The notes beneath the pieces are model-generated. The model worked only from the letters and a program-made list of their open reading frames with translations. It did no database searches and was not told the DNA's origin. Positions 1 to 7,005 of a stretch of 14,168 nt of DNA are shown piece by piece (position 1 is the first letter of the stretch; each line of letters begins with the position of its first letter). This DNA comes from CALAZP01 sp964410725. Lineage in GTDB: Bacteria > Bacteroidota > Bacteroidia > Chitinophagales > Saprospiraceae. The position numbers and the translations under genes were made by a program. The stretch is taken from contig CAYPID010000052.1 in the NCBI GenBank assembly GCA_964410725.1, positions 1 through 14,168 on the forward strand, given 5' to 3'.

Positions 1-268
1 CAAAAAGAACTACAAAAGCATACAACTTAATGGGGATGACTAAATTCACAATTTCCGATTTATTTTCAGGTTTTTTGATTCATTTGTAAGCCTACAAACC
101 TTGTCAAACAATCACAAAATATTATCTTTAATATACCTAGAAAAAGAGGTAGGTTGACATTAGTTGCCCGTAAGTCATCGTAAAACAAAAAAGTCAATCT
201 TATGTAAATTAGAGGCATTATTGCATATGGGAATTTTTGCCGAAGGCGCCTCTTTAAATAAATGTACC

Positions 269-1213
269 ATGAATAACCCAATAATAGATAGTAAACCCAA
301 TCGCTTTTCATCATTTGCGCTGGTGTTTCCCTCATTGTTATTGCTACTACTTTCTTTAAGCAGTTGCCAGCATCCATCCAATCATCCTGAAGAAGAAAAT
401 TGGCTTTCCCTATTTAATGGCAAAGACCTAACGGGTTGGACCATTAAATTTGCCGGCTCCCCTCTCGATTCCAATTACCTCAATACCTTCCGAGTCAGGG
501 ACAGTATGTTGTCTGTTGATTACAGTAATTACGATTCTTTTGAAAACAAATACGCGCATATTTATTACGAACAGCCCTATTCGTACTACAAACTAAAATT
601 CGAATACCGGTTTACCGGCGACCAAGTCCCTGGCGGAGAATCCTGGAATGTCCGCAATAGTGGAGTCATGGTTCACTCCCAATCTGCAGAGAGCAATGGG
701 TACGATCAGCATTTTCCCGTATCCATAGAGGTACAGCTCTTAGGAGGCCTTGGGGAGGGGGAACGCACCACTGGTAATTTGTGTACACCCGGCACAGCAG
801 TGGTCTATCAAGGAGAGGTGGATTATACGCATTGCATCAATTCCAGTTCGCCGACTTACCACGGTAATCAATGGATTGCAGTAGAGGTTTTGGTAAAGGG
901 TGGGGAAGAAATTATTCATATTGTAGAGGGCGATACGGTATTGCGTTACACGGAGCCGCAAGTGGATAAGGCCTTTATTAGCGCTACCTATGAGGGTGAG
1001 GATTGGGCCGCAATGGGCGTCGCACAACCTGAAGAATGGATGGCGAAGGCGGGACAAATCCTAACAGAGGGATATATTGCCTTACAAGCGGAAAGTCACC
1101 CCATTGATTTTAGAAATATTCAATTGCTCGATCTTTGTGGATGTATGGATGCCAAGGCGAAAAATTACAAGTCTTATTTCATCCAATCAGACCCCAAAAG
1201 TTGCCTCTATTAG
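269..1213 (+). CDS. DUF1080 (3-keto-disaccharide hydrolase type) lipoprotein
   Basis: Predicted lipoprotein of 314 residues. I chose the ATG at 269 because it puts a lipoprotein signal peptide at the N-terminus: a charged start, a run of leucines and the lipobox LSSC with Cys33. An in-frame ATG at 164 would add 35 residues ahead of the signal and is unlikely. The mature part begins with WLSLFNGKDLTGW, the hallmark opening of the DUF1080 family, which has a concanavalin/laminin-G-like beta-sandwich; characterised members cleave 3-keto-glycosides. Family-like stretches include NSGVMVHSQ, IEVQLLGG and a closing GYIALQAESHPIDFRNIQL. The last ~25 residues form a Cys-containing tail (GCMDAKAKNY...CLY) resembling one copy of the GCTDPxAxNY...DDGSCxY module of Bacteroidota surface proteins. 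The protein should sit on a membrane facing the periplasm or the cell surface. The family call is firm; the substrate is unknown. The gene stands alone and is convergent with the next gene. Confidence 0.88.
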   Translation: MNNPIIDSKPNRFSSFALVFPSLLLLLLSLSSCQHPSNHPEEENWLSLFNGKDLTGWTIKFAGSPLDSNYLNTFRVRDSMLSVDYSNYDSFENKYAHIYYEQPYSYYKLKFEYRFTGDQVPGGESWNVRNSGVMVHSQSAESNGYDQHFPVSIEVQLLGGLGEGERTTGNLCTPGTAVVYQGEVDYTHCINSSSPTYHGNQWIAVEVLVKGGEEIIHIVEGDTVLRYTEPQVDKAFISATYEGEDWAAMGVAQPEEWMAKAGQILTEGYIALQAESHPIDFRNIQLLDLCGCMDAKAKNYKSYFIQSDPKSCLY

Positions 1214-1230
1214 AGCGGCTCCAATGGTTT

Positions 1231-2370
1231 TCAGTAAAAAGACCCATTGAGATCGGTTTCAAATATTCGAGCATCAAATCGATTCTCCATTGGATAATGA
1301 ACCCACCCTCCTAATAGGAAGGCATTGGATTTGAAAGGAACTATTGCGAAGATGCGCTCATACTCAGCGGCATTATACCGGTGTTCTGATACCAATTGGC
1401 CGATATCATCCAACTTGACAAATAGGCCATCCTCTCCACCTTGGGGATTACCTGCAAAACCAACTGCTGCGAAACCTTCGGATGTGAAGATGCCGTCGTA
1501 CAACCAATGCTTTTTCCCGGAAGACCCATAGCTGAAAGACCAAAGCTCCTGCAGTTCCTGGTCTAACATCACCATCCAACCAACCGTTTGACCAGATCCC
1601 AAAATCACCACCCGACCACTTTCTTCATCAATGATTAAATTGGTCAATGATTCATATCCTTGCAAACCAAATTCCAGTTCTTCCGTTACTTGGGAGTTTT
1701 CCCACCTGAGCAAACGAATACCTTCATTCTCTTGATTGCCATCACTGGTAATTCGGGAGCCTACCAAAAGAGCCGCTTCTCCATCCTTCTTCCAATTGAT
1801 TTCTTTTACATAAATCGGATAAATGGGTTGGACCTCCATAGTGAGGCTGCTTTCCAAAATTCCATCTAAACGCACCACTGCCTCTACGACCTTCTTATTC
1901 GAAGGATCTGCATCACTCCCAACTCCCATGATTCTAATTTGATGATTCCAATAAGCAGCATGACCCGCCTCTATCAGTTGGGCTCGAAAAGGAAGGGTAA
2001 CTGCATGTTTCTCCCCTCCAAAAATATCATACACCAACAACCTCAAAATTTGATCTTGACCATCCTGAATCCTCACCAAAGCATAAAAATGATCAGCCAG
2101 TTCAAAAACTTTAAATAAAGCAGCATCCCTATAAGTTTTCGTAAAAAACACCACCCCCTCTTTGTTGATCCTACTAAATCCTCCATAATTACTCGTCAGA
2201 ATAGTTTCATCTTCCAAAACCTGCAAATCTAGTGTCCCTCCATTTTTGTACACATACAAATTGAGCCTATCATATCTTAGATCAATCGTGCCCTTTTGAC
2301 AACCGCCAATAATGATTACCAATAATAAACCCAACAGAATAGTCCTTTTCAATGGCTCTTTTTTAACCAC
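1231..2370 (-). CDS. Lipoprotein of unknown function, likely beta-propeller
   Basis: Predicted lipoprotein of 379 residues. The signal peptide has a KR-rich start, a hydrophobic core and the lipobox IGGC with Cys24. I do not recognise a named family. The mature part is rich in short beta-strands and has repeats spaced about 45-50 residues apart, seen best near the C-terminus: a [D/G]-x-x-[V/F]-x-[L]-D-x-x-[G/Q]-x-L pattern followed by DG-F-T or RIFAIVPF and then a GFAG or GGWVH strand. This resembles delta-60 or PQQ-like beta-propeller blades, but that is inference. The start is uncertain: GTG at 2370 overlaps the ATPase gene by 22 bases, while TTG at 2352 gives MKRTILLG and a 4-base TTGA overlap with the ATPase stop. 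Either way it is very probably co-transcribed with, and translationally coupled to, the ATPase, which suggests a periplasmic or surface partner role that cannot be proven here. Confidence 0.8.
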   Translation of the reverse strand: MVKKEPLKRTILLGLLLVIIIGGCQKGTIDLRYDRLNLYVYKNGGTLDLQVLEDETILTSNYGGFSRINKEGVVFFTKTYRDAALFKVFELADHFYALVRIQDGQDQILRLLVYDIFGGEKHAVTLPFRAQLIEAGHAAYWNHQIRIMGVGSDADPSNKKVVEAVVRLDGILESSLTMEVQPIYPIYVKEINWKKDGEAALLVGSRITSDGNQENEGIRLLRWENSQVTEELEFGLQGYESLTNLIIDEESGRVVILGSGQTVGWMVMLDQELQELWSFSYGSSGKKHWLYDGIFTSEGFAAVGFAGNPQGGEDGLFVKLDDIGQLVSEHRYNAAEYERIFAIVPFKSNAFLLGGWVHYPMENRFDARIFETDLNGSFY

Positions 2371-4814
2371 TTAATAGTCTCTAAAATACTTAAAACTCCT
2401 AAAGAACCCATTATCGCTGATATAAAGTGCTTCGCACCAGGGTTATGGAAGTTGAAAATCTCTTGTAGGCCCGGAACATTAATTAAAAGAATTAAAATAA
2501 TCACCGCAGTAAATACAATCGTGAGGAGCGGCAAATTGCGCTCTAATAACACTGCAATAAAATTCCGTGATTTGGAAAGTGTGGTTAATATTAAAAACAA
2601 GTTTCCAATAATTAAGGAACTAAAGGCAATCGCTCTAACCTCCTCATCAGTATGCCCTTCTTCTAACGCTAAAAAATAAACACCCATCACCATCATGAGC
2701 AATAATATCCCCATAGCCATACTCCCCATTAATCTTCTCCAACCAAAAAAAGCTGAACCCATTTTTCTTGGCGGCCTGTCCATAATTCCCTCCTCCTCCT
2801 TCTCCGATTCAAAAGCAATAGAGCAAACTGGATCAATAATCAATTCCATAAATACAATATGAAGAGGCATTAAAAGAATCGGAAGTCCTGCAAAAAATGC
2901 AGGTAAGAGCGTCAAACCAATAATGGGGATATGGATAGAAATAATATAATCCATGGCCTTTTGAAGATTGTCATATATTTTTCGCCCCGATCGTATCGCC
3001 CCTACAATGGAACTAAAGTTATCATCCAGCAAAACCAAAGAAGAGGCTTCCCTAGCGACATCAGTCCCCTTTCCCCCCATCGCAATCCCAATATCTGCTG
3101 CTTTTAGCGCAGGTGCATCATTAACTCCATCACCCGTCATAGCCACCACAGCCCCATTCGATTTTAAAGCCCTAATAATTTGTAATTTTTGCTCTGGAAC
3201 TATCCTGGCAAATATATTGACCTCTTGAATTTGATGAACCAGTTCCTTCTCACCTAAATTTTCCAAGTCCTTGCCGGTTAAAATCTTCGAACCCACATCC
3301 ATCCCCGCTTGAATCGCAATATTCTTAGCAGTTTCCGGATAATCTCCAGTAATCATCACCACCCTTATCCCGGCTTTCTTGCACTCCTGAATAGCTTGGG
3401 GTACTTCTGGGCGAATCGGATCTTCAAAACCGATGAAACCCACCCATTGAAAATCTACTTCACGAACTGAATCTGGTAACTCCGGGGAAGACCACCATCC
3501 CTTGGCTACCCCTAAAACTCTCTGTCCTTGCCCAGCCATATCATGGACTACTTTCAATAAAGAGTCCACCTCCTTTTCCGGGAGCTGGCACAGGCTTAAG
3601 ATGGCTTCAGGAGCTCCCTTTGTTAAAACTACGTAAGGGAGGTCCGACTGCGCATATACTTTAGTTAAAGCCAGTAATGCTTTACTCAATGGATACTCCT
3701 TAATATAAGTTAACCCCGATAGTAGTCCCACCTTCGGTAAAAGGTGTTCTATAGCCCGTTCCATAGGATCAATAGAATTGATGGAGGAAGCCCCATAGGC
3801 GATTTCAAGAATCTCTTTTACCTCTGGATTAGACGACACCAATTCATCTTTCTCCAAAATTCTACCCTTGACGAAAAGCGATGCAACAGCCATTTTATTT
3901 TGTGTAATCGTCCCAGTTTTGTCACTGCATAAAACGGAAGCTGATCCCAGCGTTTCTATTGCTGAAGGTTTTCTGGCTAAAACTTGATTTTTAGAAAGTC
4001 TCCAAGATCCCATAGCCATAAATATTGTAAACACCACAGGAAATTCTTCAGGTAACATCGCCATAGCAGTAGCCAATCCATTGAGAAGAGAGGATACCCA
4101 GCCCCCGCGTGTAAAATAAAAAGCCAATACCACGATGGTACTCAAAACCAATCCAGCAATAAATAAATTTCGGACCAACACCCCCATTTCCCTCTGCATA
4201 GCTGTAGTCGGTTCTTCAATCTCTCCCAATCGCCTCCCTATTTTACCGAAGGTGGTATCAGCCCCTGTTTGACTCACTTCCATCAAACCCTTACCGCCCA
4301 CAATCAAAGTCCCACTTAACATTAAATCGGCATTTGATTCCATAGCCTTATTGACAGGAACCGATTCTCCCGTTAAGATGGATTCATCTACCTTCAAATG
4401 CTCGCACTCCATTAATTTTCCATCCGCTGGAACTCGATCTCCTTCATTTAAAAACACCCAATCACCAGGGACCACCTCCCTTCCAGCTATACGTATGATT
4501 TCGCCATCCCGCTTTACCAAAGCCCGGGGAGAAGATAATTTTCTCAAAGCCTCTAATGCTCTTTCCGTTTTCCTATGCTGATAAAACGTAATGGAAATAA
4601 TCACCAAAACCCAACACAATAGAATGACTCCTTCCGAATACTCACCAAGCATTACGTATAAAAATCCGCAAATTAAAAGCAAGATAAACATGGGTTCTTG
4701 GACTACTTCCACAATAATTTTCCCCACTGATTTTCTAGATGCAGTCGGAAGTTCATTGAACCCATAAATTTTTAATCTCGATGCGGCCTCTATGTGGGTA
4801 AGTCCCCCTTTCAT
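2349..4814 (-). CDS. P-type cation-translocating ATPase, substrate unassigned
   Basis: Inner-membrane ion pump driven by ATP hydrolysis, 821 residues from the ATG at 4814. An upstream TTG at 4835 would add seven residues; the ATG better fits the usual short N-terminus before the cation-ATPase N domain (GLTHIEAASRLKIYG). All P-type signatures are present, numbered from the ATG: actuator TGES at 148-151, phosphorylation site DKTGT with Asp298, nucleotide-binding KGAPE at 399-403, and hinge TGDGVNDAP at 560-568. Membrane helix 4 carries PEEFP (255-259) where SERCA-type Ca pumps have PEGLP. Helix 5 reads YIISIHIPIIG and helix 6 reads MELIIDP, so several SERCA calcium ligands are replaced (Asn to His, Glu to Ile, Asn to Glu) while the helix-6 Asp is kept. 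No N-terminal metal-binding domain and no CPC motif are present, so it is not a typical P1B heavy-metal pump. It belongs to the P2-like group often annotated only as cation-translocating ATPase. It is divergent from arsM and leads the downstream lipoprotein gene. Confidence 0.93.
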   Translation of the reverse strand: MKGGLTHIEAASRLKIYGFNELPTASRKSVGKIIVEVVQEPMFILLLICGFLYVMLGEYSEGVILLCWVLVIISITFYQHRKTERALEALRKLSSPRALVKRDGEIIRIAGREVVPGDWVFLNEGDRVPADGKLMECEHLKVDESILTGESVPVNKAMESNADLMLSGTLIVGGKGLMEVSQTGADTTFGKIGRRLGEIEEPTTAMQREMGVLVRNLFIAGLVLSTIVVLAFYFTRGGWVSSLLNGLATAMAMLPEEFPVVFTIFMAMGSWRLSKNQVLARKPSAIETLGSASVLCSDKTGTITQNKMAVASLFVKGRILEKDELVSSNPEVKEILEIAYGASSINSIDPMERAIEHLLPKVGLLSGLTYIKEYPLSKALLALTKVYAQSDLPYVVLTKGAPEAILSLCQLPEKEVDSLLKVVHDMAGQGQRVLGVAKGWWSSPELPDSVREVDFQWVGFIGFEDPIRPEVPQAIQECKKAGIRVVMITGDYPETAKNIAIQAGMDVGSKILTGKDLENLGEKELVHQIQEVNIFARIVPEQKLQIIRALKSNGAVVAMTGDGVNDAPALKAADIGIAMGGKGTDVAREASSLVLLDDNFSSIVGAIRSGRKIYDNLQKAMDYIISIHIPIIGLTLLPAFFAGLPILLMPLHIVFMELIIDPVCSIAFESEKEEEGIMDRPPRKMGSAFFGWRRLMGSMAMGILLLMMVMGVYFLALEEGHTDEEVRAIAFSSLIIGNLFLILTTLSKSRNFIAVLLERNLPLLTIVFTAVIILILLINVPGLQEIFNFHNPGAKHFISAIMGSLGVLSILETIKWLKKSH

Positions 4815-4835
4815 TGGAATTTTATTGTTTATCAA

Positions 4836-4888
4836 GACCTCAAATTAACTTTTTATCGCCATATATCGTTATCATTTAAAAGTCAATA
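4836..4888. promoter_or_regulatory. Divergent ATPase/arsM promoter region with inverted repeat
   Basis: Short AT-rich gap between the divergent ATPase and arsM starts, so both promoters must lie in or next to it. It holds an imperfect inverted repeat: TTAACTTTTTAT at 4845-4856 and its near-complement at 4875-4886 (9 of 12 positions match; the core ACTTTT/AAAAGT is exact, with a 24-base spacer). The arms could be an operator for a dimeric repressor, or overlapping -33-like boxes of two divergent promoters. No clear TAnnTTTG -7 box of the Bacteroidota type is present; the closest on the plus strand is TATCATTT at 4870. I see no ArsR-type operator I could name with confidence. Confidence 0.35.
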
Positions 4889-5761
4889 ATGCAGTCAGAA
4901 CAAGAACTTAAAAGCATTGTCCGAGAGAAATACGGCAAAATCGCCCAACAAGGAAGAGTAGAAAAATCAAGCTCATGTTGCGGTTCCAGTGATGCCACCA
5001 ATAAGGTGTATGACATCATGATGGATGACTATACTGGAACCCAAGGCTATGTAGAAGATGCAGATTTAGGTCTGGGCTGTGGCCTCCCTACCCAGTTTGC
5101 CAAAATCCAAAAGGGCGATACCGTTATAGACCTAGGTTCTGGAGCTGGCAATGATTGTTTTGTCGCCAGACATGAAACGGGCAGTGAAGGCAAGGTCATC
5201 GGAATTGACTTTACGCCGGCAATGATTCAGAAGGCCAGAGCCAATGCTGAAAAATTAGGTTATAATAATGTAGAATTCCGAGAGGGGGATATTGATCAAA
5301 TGCCCGTCAATGATAGCGTAGCTGATGTGGTGGTGAGCAACTGTGTACTTAACTTGGTCCCCAATAAAGAAAAGGTCATTGGCGAAATATTTCGGGTCCT
5401 TAAACCAGGCGGGCATTTTAGCATTTCGGATATCGTATTGGTCGGAGATTTGCCTCCCGCACTGCAAGCCGATGCTGAAATGTACGCAGGCTGTGTAGCG
5501 GGTGCCATTCAAAAAGAGACTTATTTGGACTTCATTCATGGAGCGGGGTTTGAAGAGGTCACCATTCAAAAAGAAAAACCTATAGTCATTCCAAAAAGCA
5601 TTTTAGGTAAGTACCTATCGGTAAAAGAAATGGAAAACTTCGAAAAAGGATTTACCGGTATTTTTAGCATCACCGTCTTTGCCCAGAAACCTAGATCAGC
5701 TGTAAAAAAGACGCAAGAATTAGAGGATTTTAGTTCATCCAATAATAAGGCATGCTGTTAA
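4889..5761 (+). CDS. arsM: Arsenite S-adenosylmethionine methyltransferase ArsM
   Basis: Cytoplasmic enzyme of 290 residues that transfers methyl groups from S-adenosylmethionine to trivalent arsenic, giving methylated and partly volatile products. The class I methyltransferase core is clear: motif I VIDLGSGAGND at 79-89, the acidic Asp107 in VIGIDFTPAMI, and the post-core LKPGG at 171-175. The arsenic-binding cysteines expected in ArsM are visible: a CC pair at 30-31, Cys64 in LGCGLP, Cys152 in SNCVLNL and Cys202 in YAGCVAG. The 50-residue gap between the last two equals that in characterised algal ArsM. The protein ends in a further CC pair, which is common in bacterial ArsM. Its stop codon is followed with no gap by the ATG of the reductase gene, so the two are almost certainly one operon and translationally coupled. 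The usual arsR regulator is not next to it. Confidence 0.95.
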   Translation: MQSEQELKSIVREKYGKIAQQGRVEKSSSCCGSSDATNKVYDIMMDDYTGTQGYVEDADLGLGCGLPTQFAKIQKGDTVIDLGSGAGNDCFVARHETGSEGKVIGIDFTPAMIQKARANAEKLGYNNVEFREGDIDQMPVNDSVADVVVSNCVLNLVPNKEKVIGEIFRVLKPGGHFSISDIVLVGDLPPALQADAEMYAGCVAGAIQKETYLDFIHGAGFEEVTIQKEKPIVIPKSILGKYLSVKEMENFEKGFTGIFSITVFAQKPRSAVKKTQELEDFSSSNNKACC

Positions 5762-6379
5762 ATGGAAGTGCTCAATACCGCTTTACTTGAAAGTTTTCAA
5801 AACTTAGAAAAGGAGGCAATTTCGGAGGAGAGAAAAAAGGTATTGTGGCCTTTAGTAAAGTATATTCATCATAAATTAAAGGCTCAAAAGCCTATTCATT
5901 TGCATTTTATCTGTACCCATAATTCCAGACGCAGCCAATTAGCTCAGGTTTTGGCTCAAGCCATTGGCTATTATTTTGCCGTCCAACTGTCCACTTATTC
6001 AGGGGGAACTGAGGCGACCGCTTTCAATGAGCAAGCAGTACAAGCATTGGTCAACATGGGATTCCATATAGAACAAAAAGGAACGAGCAATCCACATTAT
6101 CTCTGCAATTACAGCGAGGTACAACCCCCTATCATTGCCTTTTCGAAGAAGTTTGACGACCCCATCAACCCTACTCGTGATTTTGCAGCGATTATGACTT
6201 GTTCAGAAGCGGATCAAAACTGTCCTTTTATTCCAGGAGCAGAACAGCGCTTACCAATCAGGTATGAAGACCCCAAGGATTATGATGGAACGTCCCAAGC
6301 TTCGATTCAATATGCGGCTACGGCACGTCAAATTGCCCGGGAGATGCTGTTCGTTTTCTCACAGGTTGTTGCCTCTTAG
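5762..6379 (+). CDS. Arsenate reductase-like low-molecular-weight phosphatase
   Basis: Protein of 205 residues with the low-molecular-weight tyrosine phosphatase fold. The P-loop is CTHNSRRSQ, a C-x5-R motif with nucleophile Cys51 and Arg57. A second block, CSEADQNC, places Cys147 and Cys154 seven residues apart, exactly as the Cys82/Cys89 relay of thioredoxin-linked arsenate reductase (Staphylococcus pI258 type). The downstream EDP with Asp170 fits the general acid loop. This supports reduction of arsenate to arsenite with thioredoxin as electron donor, feeding ArsM. An N-terminal extension of about 44 residues precedes the fold, making it longer than the ~130-residue classical ArsC. Its ATG directly follows the arsM stop codon. 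It could instead act as a protein phosphatase, but the three cysteines and the arsM link favour the arsenate role. Its last 21 bases overlap the end of the convergent DUF2200 gene. Confidence 0.9.
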   Translation: MEVLNTALLESFQNLEKEAISEERKKVLWPLVKYIHHKLKAQKPIHLHFICTHNSRRSQLAQVLAQAIGYYFAVQLSTYSGGTEATAFNEQAVQALVNMGFHIEQKGTSNPHYLCNYSEVQPPIIAFSKKFDDPINPTRDFAAIMTCSEADQNCPFIPGAEQRLPIRYEDPKDYDGTSQASIQYAATARQIAREMLFVFSQVVAS

Positions 6380-6727
6380 TATTTTTTCTATTTTCTTACC
6401 CTTGGCTAATTCATCTACCACTTTATCCAAGTAGCGAACTTTTTGTGTAAGGGGGTTTTCAATTTCTTCCACCCGAATGCCGCAGATGACGCCCTTAATT
6501 TCTGAAACGGCAGCTGGCAGTTGGGCGGTGGCAAACAATTCCTCAAAGGTGATGCGGTCTGCTATAGCGCTATTCAACTGGGATTCATCCATTCCAGTCA
6601 ACCAACTTATGACCTGATGCAGTTCATCTTTGGTTCTCCCCTTTTTTTCCACTTTCGCTAAGTAGTGAGGATACACAGATCCGAAAATCATCTTGGCGAT
6701 TCGCTCATCTTGTTTGCTGCTGTCCAT
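6359..6727 (-). CDS. DUF2200 family protein
   Basis: Small soluble protein of 122 residues with no signal peptide or membrane segment. It matches the DUF2200 family along nearly its full length: an N-terminal block IAKMIFGSVYPHYLAKVEKKG, then GRTKDELHQVISWLTG, and a C-terminal block IKGVICGIRVEEIENPL followed by YLDKVVDELAKGK and KILR. The family has no established function; it is small, mostly helical and widespread in bacteria and some fungi. The ATG at 6727 fits the family's usual length. It is convergent with the arsenate reductase gene and shares 21 bases with it, so the two 3' ends are interlocked. I see no link to arsenic beyond position. Its promoter should lie in the AT-rich gap to the right, where no clear consensus box was found. 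Confidence 0.88.
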   Translation of the reverse strand: MDSSKQDERIAKMIFGSVYPHYLAKVEKKGRTKDELHQVISWLTGMDESQLNSAIADRITFEELFATAQLPAAVSEIKGVICGIRVEEIENPLTQKVRYLDKVVDELAKGKKIEKILRGNNL

Positions 6728-6768
6728 AACTGTAGTATTGAATTTTACTAAATCAAGTAATTACTATA

Positions 6769-6975
6769 GGATATCTATATATTCCGTTAAGCAATTCTGA
6801 TGTACTAATATAAATTTTGGCTGTTGAATTTATTAATTGATTTAACAAACAATTTTATTTTCCCAAAATGTATTTTATGTTTTTCGTCGAATAAAAAAAA
6901 TAAATGCTTTGCATAATCCGACCTTACGATTAAAATACTTCTTCAATGTCCTTTAATAATTTTATATAGATATCC
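6769..6975. repeat. 13-bp perfect inverted repeat in AT-rich gap
   Basis: The 278-base gap 6728-7005 is strongly AT-rich and holds no credible gene on either strand. Inside it, GGATATCTATATA at 6769-6781 and its exact reverse complement TATATAGATATCC at 6963-6975 face each other across 181 bases. No direct target duplication is visible outside the arms, and the match does not extend past 13 bases in either direction. It may be the ends of a decayed miniature mobile element, a pair of regulatory sites, or chance in AT-rich DNA. The left arm lies in the region where the DUF2200 promoter is expected. Confidence 0.45.
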
Positions 6976-7005
6976 AGCCAAAGTATTAATTAGAAATTCC
7001 ATTCC

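Noticed and set aside
83..98. Small hairpin TTTGTA-AGCC-TACAAA near the left edge.
   Set aside because: The stem is only six weak pairs and no T-run follows on either strand, so a terminator is not supported.
161..176. 16-base near match (15/16) to 11276-11291 inside the large beta-helix gene.
   Set aside because: The second copy is coding and the similarity fades outside; a chance match in 14 kb is plausible. A genome-wide search would be needed to call it a repeat.
235..248. 14-base match TTTTGCCGAAGGCG to 7797-7810.
   Set aside because: About one such match is expected by chance in this window and the second copy encodes part of ModA.
211..253. Inverted repeat AGAGGC ... GCCTCT just before the DUF1080 gene start.
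   Set aside because: Six-base arms with a 31-base loop and no extension are too weak for an operator call.
66..377. A 103-codon open frame on the minus strand ahead of the DUF1080 gene.
   Set aside because: It overlaps the lipoprotein signal peptide of a well-supported gene, has no recognisable domain and an odd composition. Treated as a shadow.
1217..1250. CAATGG/CCATTG pair between the convergent DUF1080 and lipoprotein genes, considered as a bidirectional terminator.
   Set aside because: The stem is six pairs with a long loop and runs into the end of the minus-strand coding region; not convincing.
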